From Beggiatoa alba B18LD (GTDB lineage Bacteria > Pseudomonadota > Gammaproteobacteria > Beggiatoales > Beggiatoaceae), in assembly GCF_000245015.1 (NCBI RefSeq), contig NZ_JH600070.1, positions 2,605,588 through 2,669,587 of the forward strand: a stretch of DNA of 64,000 bases, in the 5' to 3' direction. The translations under genes and the position numbers were made by a program. Below the pieces are notes generated by a model, which saw nothing but the letters and a program-made list of their open reading frames with translations, was not told where the DNA came from and ran no database searches. Below are positions 29,878 to 40,507 of this stretch, piece after piece. Position 1 is the stretch's first letter. Every line of letters starts with the position of its first letter.

Positions 29878-31566
29878 TTAATTCGTTTTTGCCGTGATAC
29901 GGCGTACTTGCCCACTAAAATGCTCTTGTACTGCCTGCACAAAAGGGTCGTTATAAATATCCTCGTGCATCTGTTTTTCTGTCTCAGACTGCTGACGTTT
30001 TTGTTGCTGTGCAGGTGTATCCGCAATGAATTCACCGACTCGAACATGTAGCCGTAAATGGGCATTTTGATAATACTGCTGTAATGCCTGCTCCAATTTA
30101 CCAGACTGATTAATAAGAACTTTATTTTCACCCGCTAAAATTAAGTTAATTAAATGACCTTCCTGTTTTTCAAACGCACAATTGACTGCAAGCTGTTTCA
30201 CGACTCCCCCTAATGGCAAAACCTGCAATAAAGTTGTCCAATCTTCTGCCGTATTTAACGCGATTGTCTGGGAGACAGTTGGCGCGACCATTGAATCTAA
30301 AACGGGATTAGTCGCCACATTTTCAGGGCTTGCAGGATTTATAGGGGATGATGTGACTGTTGCGGGTTGCGTTGCTGTCGACGTAATGGGGGCAGGTGTG
30401 GGGCGTGTATTAGGCTGGCTAGGCGGAGCGGGATTACTTGGGCGAGGTTGTGGCGGTGTTTGTTGCAAACGGCTGGGATTATCAGGACGAAACGCCAACA
30501 TTCGCAAGGCAATCATTTCAAAGCCACTGCGTGCTTCAGGTGCAAGTGGTAAATCCCGCCGTCCGACCAGCGCAATTTGATAAAACAGTTGAACATCTTC
30601 AGGACTAAGCTGTTGTGCTAATTCTAAAATAGTCGAACTATCCGCTTGCATTTTATCCACTGCATCAGGGGCAACTTGGGCAATCGCAATGCGTTGCAAA
30701 AACGATAGCATATCCGCTAACAAGCTCATAAAATCAGGATTTTGCTCGGCAACTTGGGCTATTTGCTGTAATAAACCAAGCGCATCATGATTCGCAAGGG
30801 CTTGAATAATCCCAACCACAATATGCTGGTCTAACGTGCCCAACATACTGCGTACTTCCTCCGCATGAACTCGCCCCCCGCCATAAGCAATAGACTGGTC
30901 TAGTAAACTGAGTGCGTCGCGTAAACTACCATCAGCCGCAATGGCTAATTGTTGCAAGGCACTTAGTTCAAAAGGAATTGTTTCTATAGTGAGAATTTTT
31001 TCTAAATGCTGGGCAATATGTTCTGCGGGTAAGCGTTTTAAATTGAATTGCAAACAACGAGACAGGACAGTTGCAGGTAATTTTTGCGGGTCAGTGGTGG
31101 CAAGTAAAAATTTAACATGTGGCGGGGGTTCTTCTAAGGTCTTTAACAGCGCGTTAAAACTGCCTGTACTAAGCATATGCACTTCGTCAATTAAATAGAC
31201 TTTATAACGTCCGCGTGTGGGGGCATACTGCACGTTTTCCAAAATTTCCCGCGTATCCTCTACCCGTGTTCGTGAGGCTGCGTCAACTTCAATTAAATCG
31301 ACAAAACGCCCTTCGTCCACTTCACGACAAGTAGGACAAGTGCCACAAGGATGCGAGCTTACGCCATGCGTTTCACAATTTAATGATTTAGCAAAAATCC
31401 GCGCAATCGTCGTTTTTCCCACACCGCGCGTGCCTGTGAATAAATAGGCATGGTGTAAACGGTCATTATCAAGCGCGTTGGTTAACGCCCGCACAACATG
31501 CGTTTGTCCCACCATTTCAGGAAAAATATGTGGTCGCCATTTACGGGCAAGAACTTGATAAGCCAT
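29878..31566 (-). CDS. dnaX: DNA polymerase III subunit tau/gamma
   Basis: A 562-residue clamp-loader ATPase. Walker A is GTRGVGKTT (~45). The zinc site is CETHGVSSHPCGTCPTC (~64-80). DEVHML is Walker B, and the sensor region is LATTDPQKLP. Residues ~365-425 are a Pro/Ala/Thr-rich linker, followed by the C-terminal tau domain. No A-rich slippery site was seen in the linker. The usual ybaB-recR neighbours are absent downstream, where dsbD follows. SRP RNA and tRNA-Ser lie just upstream, as in many gammaproteobacteria. Confidence 0.95.
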   Translation of the reverse strand: MAYQVLARKWRPHIFPEMVGQTHVVRALTNALDNDRLHHAYLFTGTRGVGKTTIARIFAKSLNCETHGVSSHPCGTCPTCREVDEGRFVDLIEVDAASRTRVEDTREILENVQYAPTRGRYKVYLIDEVHMLSTGSFNALLKTLEEPPPHVKFLLATTDPQKLPATVLSRCLQFNLKRLPAEHIAQHLEKILTIETIPFELSALQQLAIAADGSLRDALSLLDQSIAYGGGRVHAEEVRSMLGTLDQHIVVGIIQALANHDALGLLQQIAQVAEQNPDFMSLLADMLSFLQRIAIAQVAPDAVDKMQADSSTILELAQQLSPEDVQLFYQIALVGRRDLPLAPEARSGFEMIALRMLAFRPDNPSRLQQTPPQPRPSNPAPPSQPNTRPTPAPITSTATQPATVTSSPINPASPENVATNPVLDSMVAPTVSQTIALNTAEDWTTLLQVLPLGGVVKQLAVNCAFEKQEGHLINLILAGENKVLINQSGKLEQALQQYYQNAHLRLHVRVGEFIADTPAQQQKRQQSETEKQMHEDIYNDPFVQAVQEHFSGQVRRITAKTN

Positions 31567-31690
31567 TGTTTATCCTTAGTAACTAAATTACAAACTCAGC
31601 ACAATATTGAGAATAGCGCGAATCGTTACAGGATAAGTGTTGAGGGAAGCAAAGACAAGGGCAGATGGGGATACAAACAGGCTAATTAAG

Positions 31691-31802
31691 GGTGGCAACC
31701 ACGCCAGCTACACCACGGCACTCACTAGATTACTACTGCTGCTTCCTTCCGGACCTGACAGGGTTTATAACTTCATGATGCGAGGGAACCAACGTGGCTA
31801 CC
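31691..31802 (-). ncRNA. ffs: Signal recognition particle 4.5S RNA
   Basis: The minus strand has the universal SRP domain IV core GTCAGGTCCGGAAGGAAGCA, including the GGAA tetraloop and asymmetric loop. Complementary flanks begin GGTAGCCACG and end with CGTGGTTGCCACC. The length of ~112 nt is that of 4.5S RNA. It lies between tRNA-Ser and dnaX. Confidence 0.95.
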
Positions 31803-31810
31803 ATAGAAAC

Positions 31811-31901
31811 TGGCGGAGAAGGAGGGATTCGAACCCTCGGTACGCTATAAACGTACACACACTTTCCAGGCGTGCTCCTTAAACCGCTCGGACACCTCTC
31901 C
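31811..31901 (-). tRNA. tRNA-Ser (GGA)
   Basis: A 91-nt class II tRNA with CCA. The acceptor GGAGAGG pairs with CCTTCTCC, the anticodon loop is CTGGAAA, and the long variable arm is GTACGTTTATAGCGTAC. The T-arm contains GGGTTCGAATCCC. Confidence 0.96.
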
Positions 31902-32135
31902 GTAATGGACTATCAATTGATACAAGCACCAAATGCTTGCTAATGAATTGAGCGAAAAATTATAGCAAGGTCTTTGCGAGCTTGTAAAGTAGTACATCGT
32001 ATTTTACCGTCTGCGCAGTTACGAAAAAGACAATAACTATAACTCGCAAAATCATACAAATCCCTTTATCATACTTTATCTTATTGCGATTTATTAAAAA
32101 ATATTCCCCCTTACTCCGCATAATTTAATTTTGCT

Positions 32136-35100
32136 ATGTTGCATATTTATACCAGTAATCAACTTGAGTGCCTGCGCGATGAACTCGTACAAGTTTTGCA
32201 AAATCCCTTAGAAAATCCTTTAGAAAAAGAAACCATTGTTGTACAAAGTAAAGGGATGGAACGCTGGTTATCTTTACAACTCGCTGAACAATTAGGCGTA
32301 TGGACAAATGCAGAATTTCCCTTTCCTGATAAAATATTATGGCGTATTTTTCGCCGTACTATCCGCGAATTGCCCGACGTTTCCCTGTTTGAACGAGAAG
32401 TCATGACATGGACATTATTTGAATTATTACCCCAATATTTAGATAAACCTGAATTTCAAGATTTAAAACACTATTTACACGGTGAAAGCCATCGTTTAAA
32501 AACCTATCAACTAGCCAATCGAATTGCTAACCTATTCGACCAATACGTTGTTTTCCGTCCTTTAATGATAGCCGACTGGGAAAACGGCAAATTATCCCTA
32601 GATTGGGCAAAAGAGGACCCTTCTGAAAAATGGCAATCGATATTATGGCGGGCTTTAATTGCAAAACATGGCAAACAACACCGCGCCGCCGTGCGAGCCG
32701 CTTTTTTTCAAAGTCTCACCCCACAACTGAGCAACCGTTTACCAAAACGCCTATCTATTTTCGGCGTTGCCGCTTTACCACCGTTTTTTCTCGATGTCTT
32801 AATCCAACTCGGCGCATATTTAGACGTACATATCTTTTTACTCAATCCCTGCCAAGAATATTGGGGGCATATCGCTTCTGACAGCGAAATTGCTAGAAAA
32901 ACTATTAAGCTACGCGGTCAAATTGTCGCGCCAGAAAGCCTATATTTAGAAAAAGGCAACAGTTTGTTAGCCTCATGGGGACGCTTAGGGCGAGAATTTA
33001 TCGACTCATTGAACGATTACTACTATGAAAATCATGATATTTTTATAGACCCGCTCACCGAAACTTCACAACCGACTTTATTAGCGCATGTACAATCGGA
33101 CATTCTCAACTTAATCGACCGTGGTGAAAACACACCAACCGCGCCCCCCGCATTATCATTACCCGCTTTGGACAAATCCCTACAAATTCACGCCTGTCAT
33201 AGCCTAATGCGTGAAGTAGAGATATTACACGACCAACTATTAGCCCTCTTTACCAGCGACCCCGACTTAAAAGCCCGTGATATTTTGGTCATGATGCCCG
33301 ATATCGAACTTTATACCCCCTATATTCAAGCTGTTTTTGCCACCACCCCAGAAAATCGACGCATTCCTTACAGCCTTGCCGATAGACAATTGCGCGGTGA
33401 AAGTGCATTAGTCGATAGTTTTCTAGCCATTATTGAACTACAACACAGCCGTTTTACCAGTAGCGACGTATTGCGCTTACTAGAAACCCCTGCGATTCAA
33501 AGACGTTTCCAACTGACAGAAGAAGATATCGACCGTATTCGTGACTGGATAGAAAAAACAGGAATTCGTTGGGGTATCGATGGACAAAATCGCGCCAATT
33601 TAGAACTGCCTGATTTTATAGAAAATACATGGCGTGCAGGCTTAGACCGCTTACTATTAGGCTATGCCCTACCTAAACATCCACTTTCTATACCTAACGC
33701 GCCAGAAACGCTATTCGCAGGGATTTTGCCCTATGACGAAGTAGAAGGCAGTGACACAATTGCATTAGGTAAACTACTAGATTTCAGCGAAAAATTATTC
33801 GCAACGATTGGCGAATTACAACACGCACGCACGGCAGAAGGCTGGGGCATTTTTCTCAACGCCTTATTAGATGAATTTCTGGATATTAATGACGAAAACG
33901 AAGCCGAAGCGCAAGCCATTCGTAACAGTTTTGAAAAACTTCGCGCCAGTACACAATTGGCAAACTTTGAACAAATCTTACCGTTTGAAATTGTACTGAC
34001 TTTTTTAAACAACTTGCTCGGTGTAGAACCACAAACAACCAATTTTTTAACAGGACAAGTCACTTTCTGCGCCATGCTTCCCATGCGTAGCATTCCTTTT
34101 AAAGTCGTGTGTTTGCTGGGAATGAACGACAACGCTTTTCCACGTGTTGATAAAGCCTTAGGCTTTGATTTATTGGTAAAAGTGCCAGAGCGGGGCGACC
34201 GTTCCCGCCGTGGAAATGACCGTTATTTATTCTTAGAATCCTTACTATCTGCCAGAAACTGCTTTTATATCAGTTATCAAGGGCGGAATATTCGTGACAA
34301 TACCGAAATGCCACCATCTGTCTTAGTCGCGGAATTATTGGATTATCTCGACAAAGCCTTTGTATTGCCAGAAAATGACCGCCCTATCAGTCAACAACTA
34401 GTTATTCATCATCCATTACAAGGCTTTAGCCCGCGTTATTTTTCAGGTGAAAACCCGACCTTATTCAGCTATGCAGAAGAATATTGTCACGCCAGCCGTA
34501 TCTTGCAACAAACGCCTCAAACCCTGCCCCCATTTATTCGCCATTCCTTACCCGAACCACCCAGCGAATTACTAAATATTACCCTCAACGATTTTATTCA
34601 GTTTTTTATCAATCCTACGCGCTTTCTACTGCGCAAACGCTTAGGGATTTACTTTGAAACAGGTATCGGTCATTTACCAGAAGTTGAACCGTTTCAACTC
34701 TCCAATTTAGAAAGTTATCAATTTAATCAAAATTTAGTAGAGCGTGCACTGGCAGGACAAACCCCTGATACTTATTTTGAAATTGCCAAAGCCAGCGGAC
34801 AACTGCCCCATGGGGAAATTGGTCATTGTGTTTACCAACAACTCACAGAAGAAATTAATGATTTTGTGATTAAAGTGAAAAAAAACACGGATAACAACCA
34901 ACGTTTAGCCCCTGCTTTTATTGACCTTAAAATTGGACGTTTGCACATAATAGGCAGCATCGACCATCTTTGGACAAAACACTTAATCCGTTATCGTTAT
35001 GCCAACTTAAAAGCAAAAGATTATCTTGGCTTATGGATAGAACACTTATGCTTAAATACACTGAAATCAACGCATTATCCAAAAACTAGCCACTTGATTG

Positions 35101-35465
35101 GTAAAGATAACATTCATCAATTTAATGCCGTCGACAACGCGCTTGAACTACTAGAAGACTTAAGCACGTTATACTATCAAGGACTACAAAAACCCCTGCC
35201 TTTTTTTGCTGAAACAGCATGGAAATATATGGAAAAAGGGTTAAAAATAGGGCAAGAATTTGATGAAGTAGGAGCTTTTAAAGAAGCTAATAAGGAATGG
35301 CAAGGGAGCAAAAGTGCTAACTACGAATCAAAAGGCGAACAAGAAAACGAATACTATCAACTCTGTTTCCGCGAAGAACAAGGCAATCCTTTAAATCAAG
35401 AATTTAAAGACCTCGCAAAACGGATTTATCAACCATTAATACAAGCAAAAAACGAATTAAAATAG
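32136..35465 (+). CDS. recC: Exodeoxyribonuclease V subunit RecC
   Basis: A 1109-residue RecC. The N-terminal signature LHIYTSNQLECLRDEL is followed by VVQSKGMERWLSLQLAEQLG and NAEFPFPDKILWRIF. The inactivated helicase-like body includes AHCHSLMREVEILHDQLL-type sequence near 350 (here starting IHACHSLMREVEI) and ending with CLLGMNDNAFPR near 665. RecC recognises Chi and splits the duplex for RecB and RecD. The usual recB and recD partners do not follow; a HAD phosphatase starts 10 bp after the stop instead. Confidence 0.93.
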   Translation: MLHIYTSNQLECLRDELVQVLQNPLENPLEKETIVVQSKGMERWLSLQLAEQLGVWTNAEFPFPDKILWRIFRRTIRELPDVSLFEREVMTWTLFELLPQYLDKPEFQDLKHYLHGESHRLKTYQLANRIANLFDQYVVFRPLMIADWENGKLSLDWAKEDPSEKWQSILWRALIAKHGKQHRAAVRAAFFQSLTPQLSNRLPKRLSIFGVAALPPFFLDVLIQLGAYLDVHIFLLNPCQEYWGHIASDSEIARKTIKLRGQIVAPESLYLEKGNSLLASWGRLGREFIDSLNDYYYENHDIFIDPLTETSQPTLLAHVQSDILNLIDRGENTPTAPPALSLPALDKSLQIHACHSLMREVEILHDQLLALFTSDPDLKARDILVMMPDIELYTPYIQAVFATTPENRRIPYSLADRQLRGESALVDSFLAIIELQHSRFTSSDVLRLLETPAIQRRFQLTEEDIDRIRDWIEKTGIRWGIDGQNRANLELPDFIENTWRAGLDRLLLGYALPKHPLSIPNAPETLFAGILPYDEVEGSDTIALGKLLDFSEKLFATIGELQHARTAEGWGIFLNALLDEFLDINDENEAEAQAIRNSFEKLRASTQLANFEQILPFEIVLTFLNNLLGVEPQTTNFLTGQVTFCAMLPMRSIPFKVVCLLGMNDNAFPRVDKALGFDLLVKVPERGDRSRRGNDRYLFLESLLSARNCFYISYQGRNIRDNTEMPPSVLVAELLDYLDKAFVLPENDRPISQQLVIHHPLQGFSPRYFSGENPTLFSYAEEYCHASRILQQTPQTLPPFIRHSLPEPPSELLNITLNDFIQFFINPTRFLLRKRLGIYFETGIGHLPEVEPFQLSNLESYQFNQNLVERALAGQTPDTYFEIAKASGQLPHGEIGHCVYQQLTEEINDFVIKVKKNTDNNQRLAPAFIDLKIGRLHIIGSIDHLWTKHLIRYRYANLKAKDYLGLWIEHLCLNTLKSTHYPKTSHLIGKDNIHQFNAVDNALELLEDLSTLYYQGLQKPLPFFAETAWKYMEKGLKIGQEFDEVGAFKEANKEWQGSKSANYESKGEQENEYYQLCFREEQGNPLNQEFKDLAKRIYQPLIQAKNELK

Positions 35466-35475
35466 GGAACTTGCC

Positions 35476-36153
35476 GTGACTTTAGCAACAAAAAAAATAA
35501 CCCATGTTATCTATGACATGGACGGCGTACTACTAGATACAGAACCGTTTTACACCACTGTGACCCAACACATTGCCCAACAATACGGTAAAAATTTTAC
35601 ATGGGCGTTAAAGTCGCAAATGATGGGACGTAAACAACTCGATGCTGCACAAATTCTGGTGTCATCATTAGCATTACCGATTACCGCTGAAGAATATTTA
35701 CAACAACGCGAACCCTTACTCGACGCGCTTTTTTTAACGGCTCAACCCTTACGCGGTGCAAAAGCCTTAACCCAACATTTGCATCAACAAGGCATCCCGC
35801 AAGCCGTCGCAACCAGTACCCCAAAATCTAAATTTGCGCTAAAAACGCAAGCCCATCAAACATGGTTTAACGTCTTTCAAGCAATTATTACAGGCGATAA
35901 TCCTGTGGTGAAAAAAGGCAAACCCGCGCCCGATATTTTTCTCGCTGCCGCTCACGCGCTCAATGCAGACCCAGCGCATTGTTTAGTCTTTGAAGATGCC
36001 CTTGTTGGCGTCGAAGCGGCAAAAGCAGCGGGCATGTCGGTTGTTGCGATTCCGCCCGCTGAATTAGACAAAGCGCAATTTGCCAAAGCCGACGCGGTTT
36101 TAAACGCAATGGATGAATTTACGCCCGAAAGTTGGGGCTTGCCTGCGTTTTAA
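35476..36153 (+). CDS. HAD-superfamily phosphatase (subfamily IA)
   Basis: A 225-residue HAD hydrolase. Motif I is YDMDGVLLDTEPF (nucleophile Asp and acid/base Asp), motif II ATSTPK, motif III Lys in KKGKPAPDIF, and motif IV VFEDALVGVEAA. A helical cap lies between residues 20 and 90. The sequence resembles pseudouridine-5'-phosphatase and beta-phosphoglucomutase-like enzymes; the substrate cannot be fixed. It starts with GTG 10 bp after recC and is probably cotranscribed. Its stop codon abuts the left end of a repeat cluster. Confidence 0.85.
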   Translation: MTLATKKITHVIYDMDGVLLDTEPFYTTVTQHIAQQYGKNFTWALKSQMMGRKQLDAAQILVSSLALPITAEEYLQQREPLLDALFLTAQPLRGAKALTQHLHQQGIPQAVATSTPKSKFALKTQAHQTWFNVFQAIITGDNPVVKKGKPAPDIFLAAAHALNADPAHCLVFEDALVGVEAAKAAGMSVVAIPPAELDKAQFAKADAVLNAMDEFTPESWGLPAF

Positions 36154-36155
36154 AT

Positions 36156-36796
36156 AAGCTGAGTTTGGCGAGATTCTTTTAAAAAGATAAAAGATTGTCT
36201 GAATCAGAACTTTCAGAATTAACAGGATTTAAACCTCTTAAACCAAGAAATTAATGCGAATCACGCTTTTTAATTTTGCTAACGCAAGTACGGCGAAAAA
36301 TGACTTAAATAAAAATAGGTTGAGAAGGATTTAACAAATTAAAGTGCTCATCAAGTTTAGGATTAACGCGAGTACGGCGAGATAATAGATATAAAACAGA
36401 GGATTAATGATAAAAGCGGAATGGAAGAAATAAAAAGTTGTACCTAAAGGAAAAGTAGGAATAACTTGAGTTCGGCGAGTTTTATAAAACAAAACAGAGA
36501 CCTGCTAGGTTTTCAAAACCTAGCAGGTCTTTTTTTGTCTGAATCAGAATTCACAGAATTTTCAGAATTAAAAACAATTAAAAACATAATTTTTTATTCT
36601 TTTAATTTTCTTGTCTTTTTAATTCTGAAAATTCTGATTCAGACAATCTTTTAATCCTGAAAATCCTGATTCAAACAAGCTATTGTCTTTTTAAAAGAAA
36701 CTCGCCGTACTCGCATTTTGCTAATTCTGAAAATTCTGTGAATTCTGATTCAGACAATCTTTTATCTTTTTAAAGGAAACCCGCCGAACTCAAGTT
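36156..36796. repeat. Nested MITE/IS-remnant cluster, copy 6
   Basis: A 640-bp non-coding mosaic between convergent genes. From left to right: a terminal repeat AAGCTGAGTTTGGCGAG with TCTGAATCAG blocks (36156-36280); a fragment starting AACGCAAGTACGGCGA (~36280); the IS982-type left end (36365-36464); an inverted palindrome module starting AACTTGAGTTCGGCGAG (36463-36533); two fold-back blocks of AATTCTGAAAATTCTG type; and a right end CCGCCGAACTCAAGTT that overlaps the stop codon of the next gene. A short open frame at 36466-36654 is only repeat sequence. Confidence 0.88.
36365..36464 (+). mobile_element. Left-end remnant of an IS982-family element
   Basis: These 100 bp match the left end of the element at 13553-13652 with two mismatches. 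The match stops exactly where a MITE terminus (AACTTGAG) begins, so the MITE appears to have inserted into, or recombined with, the IS copy. Confidence 0.85.
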
Positions 36797-37253
36797 AATT
36801 AGTGCTGGTTTGTTGCCAGTGCGTCATGATATTACGCACATATTGCTGAGTTTCTGGGTAGGGAGGGCACGCGCCAAAACGGCGCACACGGCTTGCCCCT
36901 GCATTGTAGGCACATAAGGCTTTTTCTACGCTTTTAAATTCTTGGTAGTGTTTTGCCAAATGCCACGCACCACAGTTGAGATTGTAATAAGGGGAATACC
37001 GTTCTTGTTGTTCTAATCCGCAATCTTGCGCCGCAGCGGGCATTAACTGGGCAAGACCAACTGCACCTTTTGGCGAAATTGCCATCGAATTCCAATTAGA
37101 TTCTTGACGAATAACGGCGCGAAATAATTTAGGGTCTAGCCCGTGCTTTTTAGCGGCTTGGTCAGCAATAAAAGTAACGGGTATATCGATGAATGCTAAT
37201 GCGTAAAGCAGGGTAAATAAGAGCGTGACGATAATCGCTTTTATAGAAGGCAT
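36795..37253 (-). CDS. Small SLT-type lytic transglycosylase
   Basis: A 152-residue protein with an N-terminal signal or anchor helix (residues 5-24) and one SLT domain. The catalytic Glu lies in IRQESNWNSMAIS, followed by PKGAVGLAQLMPAAA and CAYNAGASRV. Such enzymes cleave peptidoglycan between MurNAc and GlcNAc; small ones often serve secretion or pilus assembly. It is at the short end for the family, with no extra domains. Its stop codon TAA is formed within the right terminus of the adjacent MITE. Confidence 0.88.
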   Translation of the reverse strand: MPSIKAIIVTLLFTLLYALAFIDIPVTFIADQAAKKHGLDPKLFRAVIRQESNWNSMAISPKGAVGLAQLMPAAAQDCGLEQQERYSPYYNLNCGAWHLAKHYQEFKSVEKALCAYNAGASRVRRFGACPPYPETQQYVRNIMTHWQQTSTN

Positions 37254-37306
37254 AGGATAACAAGACTAAAAAATGGGTCTAACAGTGAATCATAATATTG
37301 CCCAAT

Positions 37307-38176
37307 TTATTCCGTTTCGGCATGAATGGCTTTTACTTTCGCAGTACCTTGTGGATGTGCAATATCAAATTTATCTTGTTGAATCAGCAGTTGTAAGGTT
37401 TGTCCATCGTTAAACGTTAGCAAGACGCTATAACTGGGGATGACTTTTTTATCTTTTTCCTGCGTTGCATCTAATACTAATAAGTTTTGTGTTTGTTTGC
37501 CTGCAACGAGCTGAACTTGTGGCGTATTGATTTCATAATTTTCATTATTGGAGAGTAAAATAATTTTATCTTCCACGCCCTTGTCTGAACTGAGTGTTAA
37601 TGTGCCAATTGCATCGGCTGCATTTTCATCAAAGCCTAAACTTGCCGCACTAGATAAATATGCAATTAAGCGGGTTGTTTCTGTTTCTGCCACGCCTAAA
37701 ACAGTTAAACGTGCTAACTCGCCTGTAAAGAGTGTGAGTAATCGCCCTGTTTTTAAATCAAATAATTTATACGTTGTTTCTTGTGCACAACATCCATATT
37801 TGATGGTTTTATAAAACTCTTCCCATAAAATGCCTTCTTCTGCTTCATCTTCAATGCTCCATAACAAATGGTCGTAATGTCCCTTGTCAGAAGTAAAGGC
37901 ACTGACTTTAACGCCAGAGGCGGCAATCGCTTCCATATCTTCCCGTTCAACACGGGTAAAACTTTGCGCCAGCAAGATTTCTGTCACGCTGTCTTTATTA
38001 AAAAAACGGGAAAAGTCAAAACGCTGATTATCGATTTTTCGAACTCTGACTGTTTTATCAAATGTTTCTGAAACGCTAGAACTAGCTTGTTTATTAAAGC
38101 CTTTATTAGATTCTGCGTGTACAGATAACGTATTTAAACAAAGGCAAACAAGGGCAGGAATAACGAGATATTTCAT
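37307..38176 (-). CDS. Secreted protein of unknown function
   Basis: A 289-residue protein with a clear Sec signal (MKYLVIPALVCLCLNTLSVHA). No known domain was recognised. The mature part has mixed alpha/beta character, a CC pair near residue 129 (YGCCAQ), and a beta-rich C-terminus with a YSVLLTFNDGQTLQLLIQQ stretch. It is upstream of the lytic transglycosylase gene on the same strand with a 53-bp gap, which suggests cotranscription and a cell-envelope role. Confidence 0.7.
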   Translation of the reverse strand: MKYLVIPALVCLCLNTLSVHAESNKGFNKQASSSVSETFDKTVRVRKIDNQRFDFSRFFNKDSVTEILLAQSFTRVEREDMEAIAASGVKVSAFTSDKGHYDHLLWSIEDEAEEGILWEEFYKTIKYGCCAQETTYKLFDLKTGRLLTLFTGELARLTVLGVAETETTRLIAYLSSAASLGFDENAADAIGTLTLSSDKGVEDKIILLSNNENYEINTPQVQLVAGKQTQNLLVLDATQEKDKKVIPSYSVLLTFNDGQTLQLLIQQDKFDIAHPQGTAKVKAIHAETE

Positions 38177-38360
38177 AACAATTCACTGGGTGATATTAAC
38201 GTTCACTAGCATAGTACAGGTTTACCACAAAGAAAAAAATGATATTGTAATAACGTCTCTGGGTTTTAACGACATCTCAAGATGTTGGTCATCATTCCTA
38301 AAAATCGTTGTCTATAATATACTGAAAATAGACTCTAACATTCACAATTCATTAACGATT

Positions 38361-38951
38361 ATGACAATACAAAACCGCCGTCTTGTTAATAATGATACCT
38401 ATGACCCTAAACAACGCTTTGTTGGGGGCATTGTATTATTTCTGCTCATGTTGATTATTTACTTCTTTCTCAAATTAGTGTTAAGCGTTGGTATGAGCGA
38501 TATAGAAGGCACTTATCAATTACGTGAAGCGTTGCCTGATGAGGTTGTCACAGGTAGCAATGCAAGTTTGCCCACGAGTCATACGACAGTTTCACCAGTG
38601 GTTACACACGCGCTCCCGTCTCACTTTGTATTTTTAGGATTAGATGGCTCGCCAATTACGAAAGAAGATAGCCAACAAGCCGCCACACAGTCTGCTGAAA
38701 CTATTTCCGCTGAACCCCCCAAAACAGGGTATTTTTATGTACAAGCGGCAAGTTTTCGTGAAGAAAAACAGGCACAAGCTTTGGTTGATAAATTAAAAGA
38801 ACGTACTTTAGAATCCGAAGTGGTTAAAGTGGGTGATTGGTACACCGTGCGTCTATTACCCCAAGAAAATAGACGGGTTGCAGAGCAACAACTGCGTCAA
38901 TTACGCGACCGTCCTTTAAGCATTAAGGGACAAATTAAACAAATTGAATAA
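38361..38951 (+). CDS. SPOR-domain membrane protein
   Basis: A 196-residue bitopic protein. A basic cytoplasmic tail (1-22) precedes a single membrane helix (GIVLFLLMLIIYFFLKLVL). A Ser/Thr-rich linker leads to a C-terminal SPOR domain (~120-196) with YFYVQAASFREEKQAQALVD and VVKVGDWYTVRLLP. SPOR domains bind denuded glycan strands at division sites, as in FtsN and DedD. The frame is open upstream to 38190, but the ATG at 38361 gives the typical N-in topology. It is alone between a divergent gene and serS. Confidence 0.82.
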   Translation: MTIQNRRLVNNDTYDPKQRFVGGIVLFLLMLIIYFFLKLVLSVGMSDIEGTYQLREALPDEVVTGSNASLPTSHTTVSPVVTHALPSHFVFLGLDGSPITKEDSQQAATQSAETISAEPPKTGYFYVQAASFREEKQAQALVDKLKERTLESEVVKVGDWYTVRLLPQENRRVAEQQLRQLRDRPLSIKGQIKQIE

Positions 38952-39051
38952 TAACTGCATGTTTTTTAATTACGCTTCTTTCCCCTTAATTGCTCACACT
39001 TTTCAACAGTTATCACCTCTGTTATCTATGCAGTGATAATAGATGTGATAA

Positions 39052-40359
<1,308 letters not shown>

Positions 40360-40507
40360 CATCTCATCAAACGTTATTCGCCAGTCTTAAAAACAAGGTA
40401 AATTTTGGCATTCTTTAACTGGTTAATTTAAAGTAATTGTCTTAATTTACCTTATATTATTTATCCTGCACAATAATGAAACAAACATTATAAATGGTGG
40501 GATATCT

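Noticed and set aside
29847-31447. Open frames overlapping dnaX
   Set aside because: Shadow frames of a strongly conserved gene, with no recognisable product.
36466-36654. Short open frame in the repeat cluster
   Set aside because: Its product is only translated MITE sequence, low in complexity and with no start signal.
36156-36796. Possible CRISPR array
   Set aside because: Palindromic repeats are present but differ in size, orientation and spacing; there are no regular unique spacers and no cas genes.
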